From positions 1-64,000 of the forward strand of contig DATAVA010000063.1 of NCBI GenBank assembly GCA_036267975.1: DNA of 64,000 nucleotides. The letters run 5' to 3'. The notes under the pieces are model-generated. The model did not search any database and was not told the DNA's origin. It worked only from the letters and a program-made list of their open reading frames with translations. This stretch comes from DAIDKA01 sp036267975 (GTDB lineage Bacteria > Pseudomonadota > Gammaproteobacteria > Steroidobacterales > Steroidobacteraceae). Shown here piece by piece: positions 19,239-27,694 of this stretch. Position 1 is the first letter of the stretch; each line of letters begins with the position of its first letter. Made by a program: the position numbers and the translations under genes.

Positions 19239-19688
19239 ATGATCCGATCCTTGCCCCTGCAGCAGATCGATAGGACGCTTGCCCCCTGGCACTCATTGCC
19301 ACGTTCACGCCCGAGCGGCGGCTGGCTGCGCGCGGTACGACAAGCATTGGGCATGACCACACGTCAGCTCGCGAAGTCCGTGGGGGTCACCCAAGCCGCT
19401 GTCGTGGACGCCGAGCGCACCGAAGCGAAAGGCTACATCACCCTTGCGACATTGCAACGATATGCCACGGCGCTCGATTGCGAACTTAGCTACGCGCTGG
19501 TTCCCAAACGTCCGCTTCAGGAAGTGGTGGAGGAGCGAGCTGACCGCATCGCCCGCGACCAAGTCCTAAGGGTGAAACATTCGATGGCATTGGAAGATCA
19601 GTCAACCAGTAAGGAGCATTTGGAGCGCGAGATTGCGGAGCTACGGAGAAAACTCTTGGAAGGCAGACGCTCCCGGCTATGGCAATGA
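19239..19688 (+). CDS. Xre-family regulator, 'mobile mystery protein A' type
   Basis: A 149-residue helix-turn-helix protein. The HTH spans about residues 40-75: MTTRQLAKSVGVTQAAVVDAER followed by KGYITLATLQRYATALDCEL and YALVPKRPLQEVV. The leading PSGGWLRAVRQALGM and this tail are characteristic of the family called mobile mystery protein A, which accompanies a Fic protein. It overlaps the fic gene by 10 nt and probably acts as antitoxin and autorepressor. Confidence 0.83.
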   Translation: MIRSLPLQQIDRTLAPWHSLPRSRPSGGWLRAVRQALGMTTRQLAKSVGVTQAAVVDAERTEAKGYITLATLQRYATALDCELSYALVPKRPLQEVVEERADRIARDQVLRVKHSMALEDQSTSKEHLEREIAELRRKLLEGRRSRLWQ

Positions 19689-20269
19689 AGTTTGAGTACG
19701 CGCCCGGCGCCACTCCCATCGACCTGGACGAGGCCAAAGGACTTATCCCGGCTCATGTAACGCTGCAGCGTGAACTCAACGAGTACGAGGAGGCGAACAT
19801 CCTCGAGGCGACCGAATGGTTATTCGCGCGCCGCCGCGGCGACCCACTGGATGAGCGCTTCATTCATATCGTGCACAACCGCATGTTCAATCAGACTTGG
19901 AAGTGGGCGGGAAAGTCGCGCCGAACGGACAAAAATATTGGCGTAACTTGGGTCGAAATCCTGATGCGACTGCGCCAAATGCTTGGGGACGTTCGCGCTC
20001 AGATTGAGCATCGAGCTTACTCATCTGTTGAGATTGCTGCCCGTTACCATCACCGTCTCGTCGCCATCCATGTGTTTCCGAACGGCAATGGTCGCCACGC
20101 CCGCCTTATGGCGGATTTGCTCCTGAAGGAACTTGCAGGTGAGCAGTTCGAATGGGGCCGCGGGTCATTGGTCGGCGCAAACGAGCTGCGCGGGCGCTAC
20201 ATCGCCGCGCTCCAAGCGGCAGATGCGGGAGACTGTCGACCTCTCCTTGCATTCCTGGAGAACAAGTGA
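19679..20269 (+). CDS. Fic-domain protein, 'mobile mystery protein B' type
   Basis: A 196-residue Fic protein. The active-site motif reads HVFPNGNGRHAR, which keeps the His, the G-N-G-R loop and the final Arg of H-x-F-x-x-G-N-G-R-x-x-R, with Val where Pro is usual. Fic enzymes transfer AMP (or other phosphate-containing groups) to target proteins. N-terminal residues include LNEYEEANILEATEW and WAGKSRRTDKNIGV, typical of the mobile mystery protein B group. Translation overlaps the upstream Xre gene. Intact catalytic residues suggest an active toxin held in check by its partner. Confidence 0.83.
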   Translation: MAMKFEYAPGATPIDLDEAKGLIPAHVTLQRELNEYEEANILEATEWLFARRRGDPLDERFIHIVHNRMFNQTWKWAGKSRRTDKNIGVTWVEILMRLRQMLGDVRAQIEHRAYSSVEIAARYHHRLVAIHVFPNGNGRHARLMADLLLKELAGEQFEWGRGSLVGANELRGRYIAALQAADAGDCRPLLAFLENK

Positions 20270-20289
20270 ATTCCCCAGCAGCCAGGTAG

Positions 20290-20442
20290 CGCTTGTTCAA
20301 GACTTGGGACCTGATGGGTCACAAAGGACCGGACATCACGACGCACTACAGTGCTGCCGAGATCGGCCGATTGTTCGCGGCAGCAAATCGAATCGGGCAG
20401 TCCCACGAATCTTCCACGCCAACTTTACGTCGCGTGATCTAA
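20290..20442 (+). pseudogene. C-terminal remnant of a tyrosine-recombinase integrase
   Basis: After an in-frame stop at 20287-20289 the frame reads TWDLMGHKGPDITTHYSAAEI and ends at a TAA at 20440-20442. This is the last catalytic box of phage-type integrases, with the GH...Y pattern (Tyr in THYSAAE). Everything upstream (core-binding domain, first Arg, HxxR) is missing. It lies 16 nt before att copy 6, the position and orientation expected for the integrase of the element that used this site. Confidence 0.75.
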
Positions 20443-20458
20443 AGCACGCGTAAGTCAT

Positions 20459-20503
20459 TGGTGGAAAGGGAGGGAATCGAACCCTCGACCCCGGCATTAT
20501 GAG
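20459..20503 (-). repeat. tRNA-Met 3'-half direct repeat (att copy 6)
   Basis: 45 nt identical to the tRNA-Met at 23595 from CCA to the anticodon loop, same orientation. It separates the Xre/Fic unit from the cytochrome/chrB unit; the cytochrome stop codon is only 17 nt further on. Confidence 0.85.
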
Positions 20504-20519
20504 AATGCGCAACGCGGGC

Positions 20520-22160
20520 CTATTGAGAGACCCGCCAAGGTGAGCGGTCCTTCCAGCTGGCAAGTACCTGCGCTGCCCAGGCAGTGTCTTTGTCCTGGTG
20601 GCAAGCATTGCATGCGTTCGGAATCTTGAGAGAGTCAGTTTCCGAAGGTGTTACAAAGTGGAACGTATGACTGGCGACATTCACATTGGCGACCGTCTGT
20701 TCGATCTTAGGCATGTGGCAGGCGACGCATTGGCTGCCCGGACTGTTCAACGCATGATGAGTGTGGGCCTCGATGGAAGGCGCATGTGGCCCGTTCTGAG
20801 TGTTGACGCCGTGGCAAGAAGAGCACACTTCATTGATCGGTTTGCGCAGTAGCGCCTGATTCGCAGTGCCATGGGGATCGTGGCACGAAAAGCAGGTCAC
20901 ACCGCGGGTGTACATTAGGCTTTGAACGAAATCGTTCCCCTGCATCCTATTCTTGTGGGCTGTGCCGTCAGCGTAGTGCGTGAAAGTCTGCTCTCCCAGC
21001 TTGTGTGGCTCGAGCTTCCAAAAGTCAGCAAGACGCAAGCCGACGTGGAAACCGACGGGCCAATCGTAATATTTGCCCTCGATGGGGTTCTTGAGTGGCT
21101 GGCCCTGAGAGTGACATTGAATGCATGTGTCGTTGGCATCCACGTAGTCCATCCGGGCAGGATTTAAAATGTTCTCCTTGGTCGGATTCGCGGCATGCTC
21201 CGATCCAGCTCCATGGCATTGCTCGCAGCCGACATTCCATTCGGTTGGCACTTTCGTCGCAATGTTGTAATTGACCGAATGACAGCCGTCGCACAGTGGA
21301 CCAGTAGGACGCCCTGAGTTGTCGCCCGTGGGGTCAGGATACTGCGGCGCCCACCAGTCTCCACCTGTTGAGGCCACGTGGTACGGAAGCCACTTCTTGT
21401 TGGTGACGTCCCATTGGGCTGGATATGGGAAGTAATCATCGCCGACCTTATGGAAGTACCTTTGTTTCCACCCACTACCGTAAACAAAGGCCACGTCCTG
21501 TACCTTGAAGGTCAGGAGCGGGTCCGGTTTAGAGAAGTCTGGGATCACCGCATCCGGGTGCTGCTTCGGATCTCGCACCACGTTTGCCATCCGGGTCTGA
21601 CTCCATCTGGCATAAACCTCTTGATGGCAGTTCTTGCAGGCGGCGGATCCCACATACTGTTTGCCTGGCTCGGACTCATTTTGAGTCGCGGCAAGCGATG
21701 CGACCAGTGGCAGGTGCCGGATAAAGGCCACCAGCTGCCAGACCTGCCGGTCAGGCATATTCCAAGCAGGCATCGCCGTGTTTCGAATGCCGTTGCGGAT
21801 ATGGTAGAAGATTTCGCCATCGGACATACTGGGGACGAGTTCGCGCAGCACTGGAGGACGTGGATAAACTCCTGCGCCGATTTCGGTCTTCCCGCCCCCA
21901 TCGTACGCATGGCAGCTCTCGCATTTTTGTGCGAAGAGGTCTTTACCGGTTGTGATATCCGCCGGATCTTTGCCAATCGGGTTCACTGCATTCTTCGCCG
22001 TGCCGGGAACGCTATGACGAAGCAGCCAGGTGGCCACACTCACTTCGACGGCGGGAGGGTCCTTACGAGCCACCGATAGACCGGGTAGGGCTACGGCATA
22101 AAAGACCAATCCGATGAGCACGATGGCCGCAACCAGGATCAGCGCAGTCGTCTTGCCCAT
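20520..22160 (-). CDS. nine-haem c-type cytochrome
   Basis: A 546-residue protein anchored by one N-terminal membrane segment (residues 6-28) with the rest periplasmic. Nine CxxCH motifs begin at Cys 80, 175, 290, 312, 346, 423, 446, 478 and 517. The first lies in a mono-haem cytochrome c domain (residues 65-155, with a distal Met in AMPAWNMP); the other eight form a multihaem region resembling cytochrome c554/octahaem-reductase proteins. An electron-transfer or reductase role is likely. AAGGAAG precedes the ATG. It is divergent from chrB with two palindromes between, so expression may respond to chromate; chromate reduction is only a hypothesis. Confidence 0.82.
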   Translation of the reverse strand: MGKTTALILVAAIVLIGLVFYAVALPGLSVARKDPPAVEVSVATWLLRHSVPGTAKNAVNPIGKDPADITTGKDLFAQKCESCHAYDGGGKTEIGAGVYPRPPVLRELVPSMSDGEIFYHIRNGIRNTAMPAWNMPDRQVWQLVAFIRHLPLVASLAATQNESEPGKQYVGSAACKNCHQEVYARWSQTRMANVVRDPKQHPDAVIPDFSKPDPLLTFKVQDVAFVYGSGWKQRYFHKVGDDYFPYPAQWDVTNKKWLPYHVASTGGDWWAPQYPDPTGDNSGRPTGPLCDGCHSVNYNIATKVPTEWNVGCEQCHGAGSEHAANPTKENILNPARMDYVDANDTCIQCHSQGQPLKNPIEGKYYDWPVGFHVGLRLADFWKLEPHKLGEQTFTHYADGTAHKNRMQGNDFVQSLMYTRGVTCFSCHDPHGTANQALLRKPINEVCSSCHGVNTQNGPHAPSIEAHTHHALNSPGSQCVACHMPKIEQTVANVNVASHTFHFVTPSETDSLKIPNACNACHQDKDTAWAAQVLASWKDRSPWRVSQ

Positions 22161-22177
22161 ATGGGTCTTCCTTATCT

Positions 22178-22214
22178 GTAGTAGCAGCTACTACCTGATG
22201 TAGTATACGCTACA
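22178..22214. promoter_or_regulatory. double palindrome between cytochrome and chrB
   Basis: GTAGTAGC-A-GCTACTAC (22178-22194) is a perfect palindrome. TGTAGTATACGCTACA (22199-22214) is an imperfect one with the same TGTAG/CTACA arms and reaches the chrB ATG. Placement between the two divergent starts suggests an operator for ChrB controlling both genes. Confidence 0.65.
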
Positions 22215-23185
22215 TGGACTCTTCATCAGGCGCAAGCAAACCGCAGCCCTGGCTGCTCTTCGTGACGAACCTACCTGGGCGAAACCAGACGGTGCGCATG
22301 CGGCTATGGCGATCCCTTAAAGCAGCAGGGGCTGGCCTCCTCCGCGACGGCGTCTATGTGTTACCGGACAACCCCTCGGCACAGGAGCTACTGGGCAACC
22401 ACGCGTCGGAAATCGGGGCGGCGGGTGGCGCAGCACATGTACTGATGCTGAGCTCCAGTTCGGAAGATCAAGAATGCACGTTGCGAGCCCTGTTTGACAG
22501 AACAGAGGAATACGCCGAACTGGAAAAGAAAATAACTTCCCTGAGAAAAGGCTTGCCCAAACTGATTGAAACCGATGCGCGCCAGCAATGCTCTGCGTTG
22601 CGAGCAGAGTTCGACACACTCGCCGCATTGGATTTCTTCCCGGGCAGCGCACAGCGGCAGATGCAGGGCGCGCTGCAGGATATGGAATCCCAATTGAATA
22701 CGCGTTTCTCTCCGGATGAGCCGCGCAGCTCACGTCGCGAGATTCCACTTCGAAACCGCAAAGACTTTCAAGGTCGCACTTGGGCCACTCGCGAGCGGAT
22801 GTGGATCGATCGGGTCGCCAGCGCGTGGCTCATTCGCCGGCACATCGACCACAAAGCAAAATTCATATGGCTTAAAAAGCCCAAAGACTGTCCAAAGAGC
22901 GCCTTAGGATTTGATTTTGATGAGGCGACATTCACGCATATTGACTCCAAAGTCACCTTTGAGGTTCTGCTTGCGAGCTTCGGACTCGAGCAGGATCCCG
23001 GCCTTATGCGGCTTGGCGCCCTCGTGCACTTCTTGGATGTAGGCGGTATACCCGTCCCGGAGGCGGCCGGCTTTGCTTCGATCATGACGGGAGCACGTGC
23101 AAGTCAGCCGGATGACAGCGCACTCCTTGAGCTTATGTTGCCCGTGCTCGACAGCCTCTATCGAGCCTTCGTCGAACCTGGCTGA
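22214..23185 (+). CDS. chrB: chromate resistance protein ChrB
   Basis: A 323-residue protein with both ChrB parts. The N-terminal region (PWLLFVTNLPGRNQTVRMRLWRSLKAAGAGLLRDGVYVLP, residues 12-52) resembles the DNA-binding/sensor part. The C-terminal domain (TWATRERMWIDRVASAWLIRRHIDHKAKFIWL onward) is the classic chrB domain. ChrB is known as a chromate-responsive regulator of chr operons. The usual partner, the transporter ChrA, is absent here. No Shine-Dalgarno is visible because the palindrome runs up to the ATG, so a leaderless or poorly initiated message is possible. The stop lies beside a truncated integrase. Confidence 0.85.
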   Translation: MDSSSGASKPQPWLLFVTNLPGRNQTVRMRLWRSLKAAGAGLLRDGVYVLPDNPSAQELLGNHASEIGAAGGAAHVLMLSSSSEDQECTLRALFDRTEEYAELEKKITSLRKGLPKLIETDARQQCSALRAEFDTLAALDFFPGSAQRQMQGALQDMESQLNTRFSPDEPRSSRREIPLRNRKDFQGRTWATRERMWIDRVASAWLIRRHIDHKAKFIWLKKPKDCPKSALGFDFDEATFTHIDSKVTFEVLLASFGLEQDPGLMRLGALVHFLDVGGIPVPEAAGFASIMTGARASQPDDSALLELMLPVLDSLYRAFVEPG

Positions 23186-23189
23186 ATTA

Positions 23190-23497
23190 TCTGCGCAGGG
23201 CCGCAACCTCGATGTGCCGTTGAATGATGAAGCAATGAGCGTCTTGATTCGCTGGCGAGAGCAGTCGGGGTGCACGGGCTACGTTTTTGACGTTGCCACC
23301 AGTTTCAAGTCCGCGTGGGACAAGATTCTAAAGCGTGCACGGATCAACAACTTCCGCTGGCACGACCTGCGGCACCACTTGCATCGCGCCTCGTCCAGCG
23401 TGCTGTTCCGCTGAACACTGTGCGGGATCTGCTGGGCCACAGCTCGGTTCAGACGTCTTTGCGTTACGCGCACTTAGCGCCGGATCAGCGGCGCTAG
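23190..23497 (+). pseudogene. frameshifted C-terminal remnant of a tyrosine recombinase
   Basis: One frame gives RNLDVPLNDEAMSVLIRWREQ, FKSAWDKILKRARI and RWHDLRH (the HxxR box). Then the family pattern continues in the next frame with ASRLVQRAVPLNTVRDLLGHSS, VQTSLRYAHLAPDQRR, carrying the late His and the catalytic Tyr. A frame change near 23380 breaks the gene and the N-terminal half is gone. The C-terminus points at the tRNA-Met 97 nt away, the usual layout for a tRNA-targeting integrase. It cannot be active as it stands. Confidence 0.8.
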
Positions 23498-23594
23498 GTC
23501 ATCGCCAAACTCAACGAGAAACCGATTCTTGCGCTTACCTTGCGCTTATCGGGAGACTGCTTTCAAACGAGGAGTATGTATCCCATTGATTTAA

Positions 23595-23671
23595 TGGTGG
23601 AAAGGGAGGGAATCGAACCCTCGACCCCGGCATTATGAGTGCCGTGCTCTAACCAGCTGAGCTACCTTTCC
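23595..23671 (-). tRNA. tRNA-Met (CAT), elongator type
   Basis: The minus strand folds into a full cloverleaf. Acceptor GGAAAGG pairs with CCTTTCC, with discriminator A and an encoded CCA. The D arm contains AGCTCAGCTGG. The anticodon stem CGGCA/TGCCG encloses loop CTCATAA (anticodon CAT). The T arm contains GTTCGATTC. The loop fits elongator tRNA-Met; tRNA-Ile with a modified CAT cannot be fully excluded, but the D and anticodon arms look more Met-like. It is the intact target of the att repeats on its 3' side. Confidence 0.93.
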
Positions 23672-23781
23672 ATTCCCCAGGCATGCTACCGGCATGGAGC
23701 CGGGCGCGCATTGTCAGCGCCGCCGGATACGGCGTCAAGAAGGCAAAAATAGACTTTGGAATCAGGATGCTAGGGGGAGCT

Positions 23782-24696
23782 ATGGAATTGAAACTGATTG
23801 CGGAGGGGCTGCAGTTTCCGGAAGGCCCGGTGGCAATGGCCGATGGCTCGGTCGTCTTGGTTGAGATCCGCCGCGGCACACTGAGCCGCGTCACGCCCGG
23901 CGGCCGGCGCAGCACTGTTGCAGCGCTCGGGGGCGGGCCGAACGGTGCGGCCATAGGTCCGGACGGGGCCGTCTATGTCTGCAACAACGGCTTCGCCTGG
24001 ACCTGGCAGGAGGGCGAGGTAAATATGCCCGATGGTCCGCCGCCTGAGTACCGCGGCGGATCAATCCAGCGGGTCGACCTTGCAACGGGCAAATTCAGCA
24101 CTCTTTACGATCATTGCGACGGCAGACCGCTGAACAGTCCCAATGATCTGGTGTTCGATAGCCAGGGCGGCTTCTGGTTCACTTGTTTAGGCCAGACAGA
24201 CGGCGAAGTTCGCCGCATGGGCGCGCTCTACTACGCAAAAGCTGATGGCTCAAAAATCGTCCGCTGGCGCAGCGATATGTTCTCGCCCAATGGCGTGGGC
24301 CTTGCGCCCGATGAGCGCACTGTGTACATGGCGGATTGCAACGTCGGTCGACTCTATGCATTCGATCTCACCGCCCCGGGGGTGATGGCACCACCTTGCG
24401 GACCGCCAACCTCGCCCGGGCGCGTGGTATGCACGCTCCCCGGCTATCAGTGGCTGGACAGTCTTGCGGTGGAAGCCAGCGGCCGGATCTGCGTGGGCAC
24501 TTTGTGGAATGGCGGGATCACGACGTTTGAGCCGAATGGCGCCTACGAACACTTCCCCTGCCCTGACCCGGTGACGACCAACATCTGCTTCGGCGGTGCC
24601 GACATGCGCGATGCGTACATCACCTGTTCGACGACCGGCAAGCTGTTCCATACCCGCTGGCCGCGTCCGGGCCTAAAGCTGCCCTTCAACGCATAG
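23782..24696 (+). CDS. SMP-30/gluconolactonase-family lactonase-like protein
   Basis: A 304-residue six-bladed beta-propeller of the SMP-30/LRE family. It keeps LQFPEGPVAMADGSVVLVE (metal-binding Glu region), GRPLNSPNDLVFDSQGGFWFT (Asn and Asp region) and FSPNGVGLAPDERTVYMAD, the three conserved metal-site stretches. Members hydrolyse sugar or other lactones. GGGGGAG lies four bases before the ATG at 23782. No signal peptide. It is the first gene on the intact side of the tRNA-Met and reads away from it. Substrate not determinable. Confidence 0.85.
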   Translation: MELKLIAEGLQFPEGPVAMADGSVVLVEIRRGTLSRVTPGGRRSTVAALGGGPNGAAIGPDGAVYVCNNGFAWTWQEGEVNMPDGPPPEYRGGSIQRVDLATGKFSTLYDHCDGRPLNSPNDLVFDSQGGFWFTCLGQTDGEVRRMGALYYAKADGSKIVRWRSDMFSPNGVGLAPDERTVYMADCNVGRLYAFDLTAPGVMAPPCGPPTSPGRVVCTLPGYQWLDSLAVEASGRICVGTLWNGGITTFEPNGAYEHFPCPDPVTTNICFGGADMRDAYITCSTTGKLFHTRWPRPGLKLPFNA

Positions 24697-24700
24697 CAGT

Positions 24701-25186
24701 TCAGCGGTTGATCTCGATCAGCAGTACCCAGGCGTTGGCACCTACGGCAGCAAACGTCATGAGGATTCCGACGGGCAGTAGATAAAGACCCTGAAGGTCT
24801 CCGCGCCATAGCACCACGGCGCCCCCGAGAGCAAACACCGCGACGGAAAGTCGATTGCACAGGACCATGCGCGCGGAACGCCGACGGTGCGGGGCGTCGA
24901 CGGACTGCAAATAGCCGCGTTGCAGGGGCAACAATCCCAGCAGAGTGACAATACCGATGCCGAGCACTTCGCCGCCCAACTGCCACGCGGCTTGTCCAGG
25001 AATCAGCGGCAAGGAGGCGACGATGATCACCAGCAGCAGCATGACGAGGGCCTCAAGACCGCGATCGGCCATGCGACCCAATGCCAGGATGCGGGCCTGA
25101 TTGACGGAGACTGCGACAAACAGCAGACCCGCCAGCGCCGCAGCCGCGCCCAGCTCCCCCAGGAAAAAATTGCCCCAGTCGTTCAC
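24701..25186 (-). CDS. small four-helix membrane protein of unknown function
   Basis: A 161-residue protein with hydrophobic stretches near residues 9-28, 43-62, 70-88 and 115-155. It starts at a GTG 6 nt after the ychF stop and is probably the last gene of the ychF transcript. The opening NDWGNFFLGELGAAAALAGLLFVAVSVNQARIL is common in a proteobacterial family of uncharacterised membrane proteins. I cannot assign a function. It converges with the SMP-30-like gene, with a 4-nt gap. Confidence 0.75.
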   Translation of the reverse strand: MNDWGNFFLGELGAAAALAGLLFVAVSVNQARILALGRMADRGLEALVMLLLVIIVASLPLIPGQAAWQLGGEVLGIGIVTLLGLLPLQRGYLQSVDAPHRRRSARMVLCNRLSVAVFALGGAVVLWRGDLQGLYLLPVGILMTFAAVGANAWVLLIEINR

Positions 25187-25192
25187 GAAGAT

Positions 25193-26284
25193 CTAGACGT
25201 TGAACCGGAAGTGCATGACGTCGCCTTCGCGGACGATGTATTCCTTGCCTTCGAGGCGCAGCTTGCCGACTTCGCGCGCGCCGCTCTCGCCGCGGTAGGT
25301 GATGTAGTCGGCATAGGCGATGACTTCGGCACGGATGAAGCCGCGCTCGAAATCAGTGTGAATCACGCCGGCGGCCTGCGGTGCGGTCGATCCGGCGTGC
25401 ACGGTCCACGCGCGCACTTCCTTCTCACCGGCGGTGAAGTAGGTCTCCAGCCCCAGCAGCTTGAATGCGCAGCGAATGACCCGATCGAGGCCGGGCTCAT
25501 CCAGCTTCAGTTCAGCCAGAAATTCGGCGCGGTCGGCCTCTTCGAGTTGCGAGATCTCCGCTTCGATCGCGGCACACACGGCAACCACCTGCGCACCCTC
25601 GGCCGCCGCCAGTTTCTGCACGGCGGTGAGCTTCGGATTATCGGTAAAGCCCTGCTCGTCCACGTTCGCCACATACATGACGGGCTTGGCCGTCAACAGG
25701 TGCAGTTCCCTCAGGTCCCTCGCTTCCTCCTCCGTCAGCTTCAGCGCGCGGGCGGGCTGCGCCTTGTTCAGCTGCGCCCGCACCTTCTCGAACAGCGCCG
25801 CCTTGCGCACCGAGTCCTTGTCGCCGTTCTTGGCGGTCTTGGTCGCCCGCTCGTGAGCCTTCTCGATGGTCGTCAGGTCGGCGAGCGCGAGCTCGGTGTT
25901 GATGGTCTCGATGTCGGCCAGCGGATCGATCCTGCCCGCGACATGCACGATGTCACTGTCATCGAAGCAGCGCACGACGTGCGCGATGGCATCGACCTCG
26001 CGGATGTGCGCGAGGAATTTGTTGCCCAATCCTTCGCCCTCGGACGCTCCCGCGACCAGGCCCGCGATGTCGACGAACTCGACCGCGGCCGGCACCAGCT
26101 TCTCGGGGTTGACGATATTGGCCAGCTCCTGCAGGCGCGCATCGGGCACCGGCACCACACCGACATTCGGATCGATGGTGCAGAACGGGTAATTCTCGGC
26201 CGCGATCTGCGCGCGCGTCAGGGCATTGAACAGCGTCGACTTGCCGACATTCGGCAGGCCCACGATTCCGCATTTGATCGACAT
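25193..26284 (-). CDS. ychF: redox-regulated ribosome-binding ATPase YchF
   Basis: A 363-residue Obg-family P-loop protein. The G1 loop is GLPNVGKSTLFNAL, switch regions follow with EFVDIAGLVAGASEGEGLGNKFL, and a coiled-coil insertion and C-terminal TGS domain complete it (EVIAYADYITYRGESGAREVGKLRLEGKEYIVREGDVMHFRFNV). YchF binds 70S ribosomes and hydrolyses ATP; it negatively affects oxidative-stress tolerance in E. coli. It lies 18 nt downstream of pth, as in many gammaproteobacteria. Full length. Confidence 0.96.
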   Translation of the reverse strand: MSIKCGIVGLPNVGKSTLFNALTRAQIAAENYPFCTIDPNVGVVPVPDARLQELANIVNPEKLVPAAVEFVDIAGLVAGASEGEGLGNKFLAHIREVDAIAHVVRCFDDSDIVHVAGRIDPLADIETINTELALADLTTIEKAHERATKTAKNGDKDSVRKAALFEKVRAQLNKAQPARALKLTEEEARDLRELHLLTAKPVMYVANVDEQGFTDNPKLTAVQKLAAAEGAQVVAVCAAIEAEISQLEEADRAEFLAELKLDEPGLDRVIRCAFKLLGLETYFTAGEKEVRAWTVHAGSTAPQAAGVIHTDFERGFIRAEVIAYADYITYRGESGAREVGKLRLEGKEYIVREGDVMHFRFNV

Positions 26285-26302
26285 ATTGGTTTACCTTGAA
26301 CT

Positions 26303-26887
26303 TTAAACAGGTCGGCCGTGCAGGGCCTGAGTAGCCCGCTGCGCGCCTTGCTGCATCATCAACGGCACGGCATCTGCCGCGGCGGCGATCGCCACAACGA
26401 TGAGCTCTTCGTCCGCCTTCGAGGGGCGGCCGAGGACGTAATGCAGCACCTTGTTGCGATCGCCGGGATGGCCGATTCCGAGCCGCAATCGCCAGAATCC
26501 CTCCGCGGTGTTCGCGAGAATATCGCGCATGCCGTTGTGGCCACCGTGGCCGCCGCCGAATTTGAGGCGAGCATCCCCGGGAGGAAAATCCAGCTCATCG
26601 TAGGCCACGAGGATCTCGCCCGGAACAATCTTGTAGAAATTCGCGATGCTGGCCAATGGCCCACCGCTGCAGTTCATGTAGGTCATGGGCTTGGCCAGCC
26701 ATACCTCGCGGTCGGCAATCCGTGTACGCGCCAGATCGGCCTGATGGCGCGGCTCGTAGCGCAACGTTGCGCCATGGCGGGCGGCGAGCGCATCGACGAA
26801 TGCGAAGCCCGCGTTGTGGCGCTGGCGCTCGTGTTCGGCCCCGGGATTGCCCAAACCCACTATCAGCTTCAGGGGAACGGCATCCAT
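26303..26887 (-). CDS. pth: peptidyl-tRNA hydrolase
   Basis: A 194-residue enzyme that releases tRNA from stalled peptidyl-tRNA. Signature residues appear in GLGNPGAEHERQRHNAGF (catalytic His and Asn), KPMTYMNCSGG and FGGGHGGHNGMRDI. It sits between rplY and ychF in the conserved prs-rplY-pth-ychF order. Length is typical. Confidence 0.96.
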   Translation of the reverse strand: MDAVPLKLIVGLGNPGAEHERQRHNAGFAFVDALAARHGATLRYEPRHQADLARTRIADREVWLAKPMTYMNCSGGPLASIANFYKIVPGEILVAYDELDFPPGDARLKFGGGHGGHNGMRDILANTAEGFWRLRLGIGHPGDRNKVLHYVLGRPSKADEELIVVAIAAAADAVPLMMQQGAQRATQALHGRPV

Positions 26888-26959
26888 GAGCGCACGCCTG
26901 CATTGAAGGAAAAAAGGTACGCGCGGGCAAGCGCAAACTCGCCCGCGCGTCCGTCACGG

Positions 26960-27694
26960 CTACTTCTTGCCCGCGTCCTTCTTGGCAGGAGCGGCGGCAG
27001 CCTTGTCGTCCTTCTTCGCATCCGCACCGGCGGCGGCGCCGGTAGCGGCAGCGGCAGCAGGCGCTGCGGCCGCACCCTCGACCGGGGCAGCTTCGGCGGC
27101 GACCGCCTCGGGCTCCTCGGCACGCGGGCTATGGATGGAGACGACGGCAGGGTTGCGGCCATGCCCCAGCGCTGGCAACACCACCCCCTCCGGAACCACC
27201 ACGTCGGACAGATACTTGATGTCATTCAAGTTCATGGTCGACATGTCGATGTCGAGGAACTCCGGCAAATCCTTCGGCAGGCACACCACTTCCACTTCGT
27301 TCATCAGATGCGACACGATGCCGCCCTGGGTCTTCACGCCCGGGGAGGCGCTGGCGTTGCGGAAATGGATGGGCAGGCGAATGCGCAGCTTCTCATTCTC
27401 CACGACCCGCTGCATGTCCAGGTGCACGACCAGGTTCTTGGCCGGATGCATCTGCACGTCCTTGACGATAGCGGCCTGCGTCTCGTCGGCTACTTTCAGC
27501 TGCACGATGGATGAGTAGAACTTCTCGTTGTCGATCATCGTCAGCAGCTTTTGCTGATCGAGGACCAGGGCGCGCGGGTTCTGCCCGCCGCCGTACAATA
27601 TGGCCGGAACTTTTCCAGTGACACGCAGGCGGCGGCTCGCACCTTTGCCTTGCGTGTCCCGGAATTCCGCGCCGATCACAAATGAAATGCGCAT
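26960..27694 (-). CDS. rplY: 50S ribosomal protein L25/Ctc
   Basis: A 244-residue long-form L25 (Ctc type). The N-terminal 5S-rRNA-binding domain runs from MRISFVIGAEFRDTQGKGASRRLR through VPAILYGGG; a second beta domain follows. The last 50 residues are an Ala/Lys-rich low-complexity tail (EGAAAAPAAAAATG...KKDAGKK). The ATG at 27694 has CAGGAG upstream; longer frames add unrelated residues. Placed between prs and pth as expected. The 125-nt gap to prs contains several GC-rich inverted repeats that might form leader hairpins. Confidence 0.94.
   Translation of the reverse strand: MRISFVIGAEFRDTQGKGASRRLRVTGKVPAILYGGGQNPRALVLDQQKLLTMIDNEKFYSSIVQLKVADETQAAIVKDVQMHPAKNLVVHLDMQRVVENEKLRIRLPIHFRNASASPGVKTQGGIVSHLMNEVEVVCLPKDLPEFLDIDMSTMNLNDIKYLSDVVVPEGVVLPALGHGRNPAVVSIHSPRAEEPEAVAAEAAPVEGAAAAPAAAAATGAAAGADAKKDDKAAAAPAKKDAGKK

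Noticed and set aside
24887..26299. A 470-residue frame opposite ychF
   Set aside because: It is the complementary strand of the well-supported ychF gene in high-GC sequence, with His/Gln/Arg-rich composition and no family pattern.
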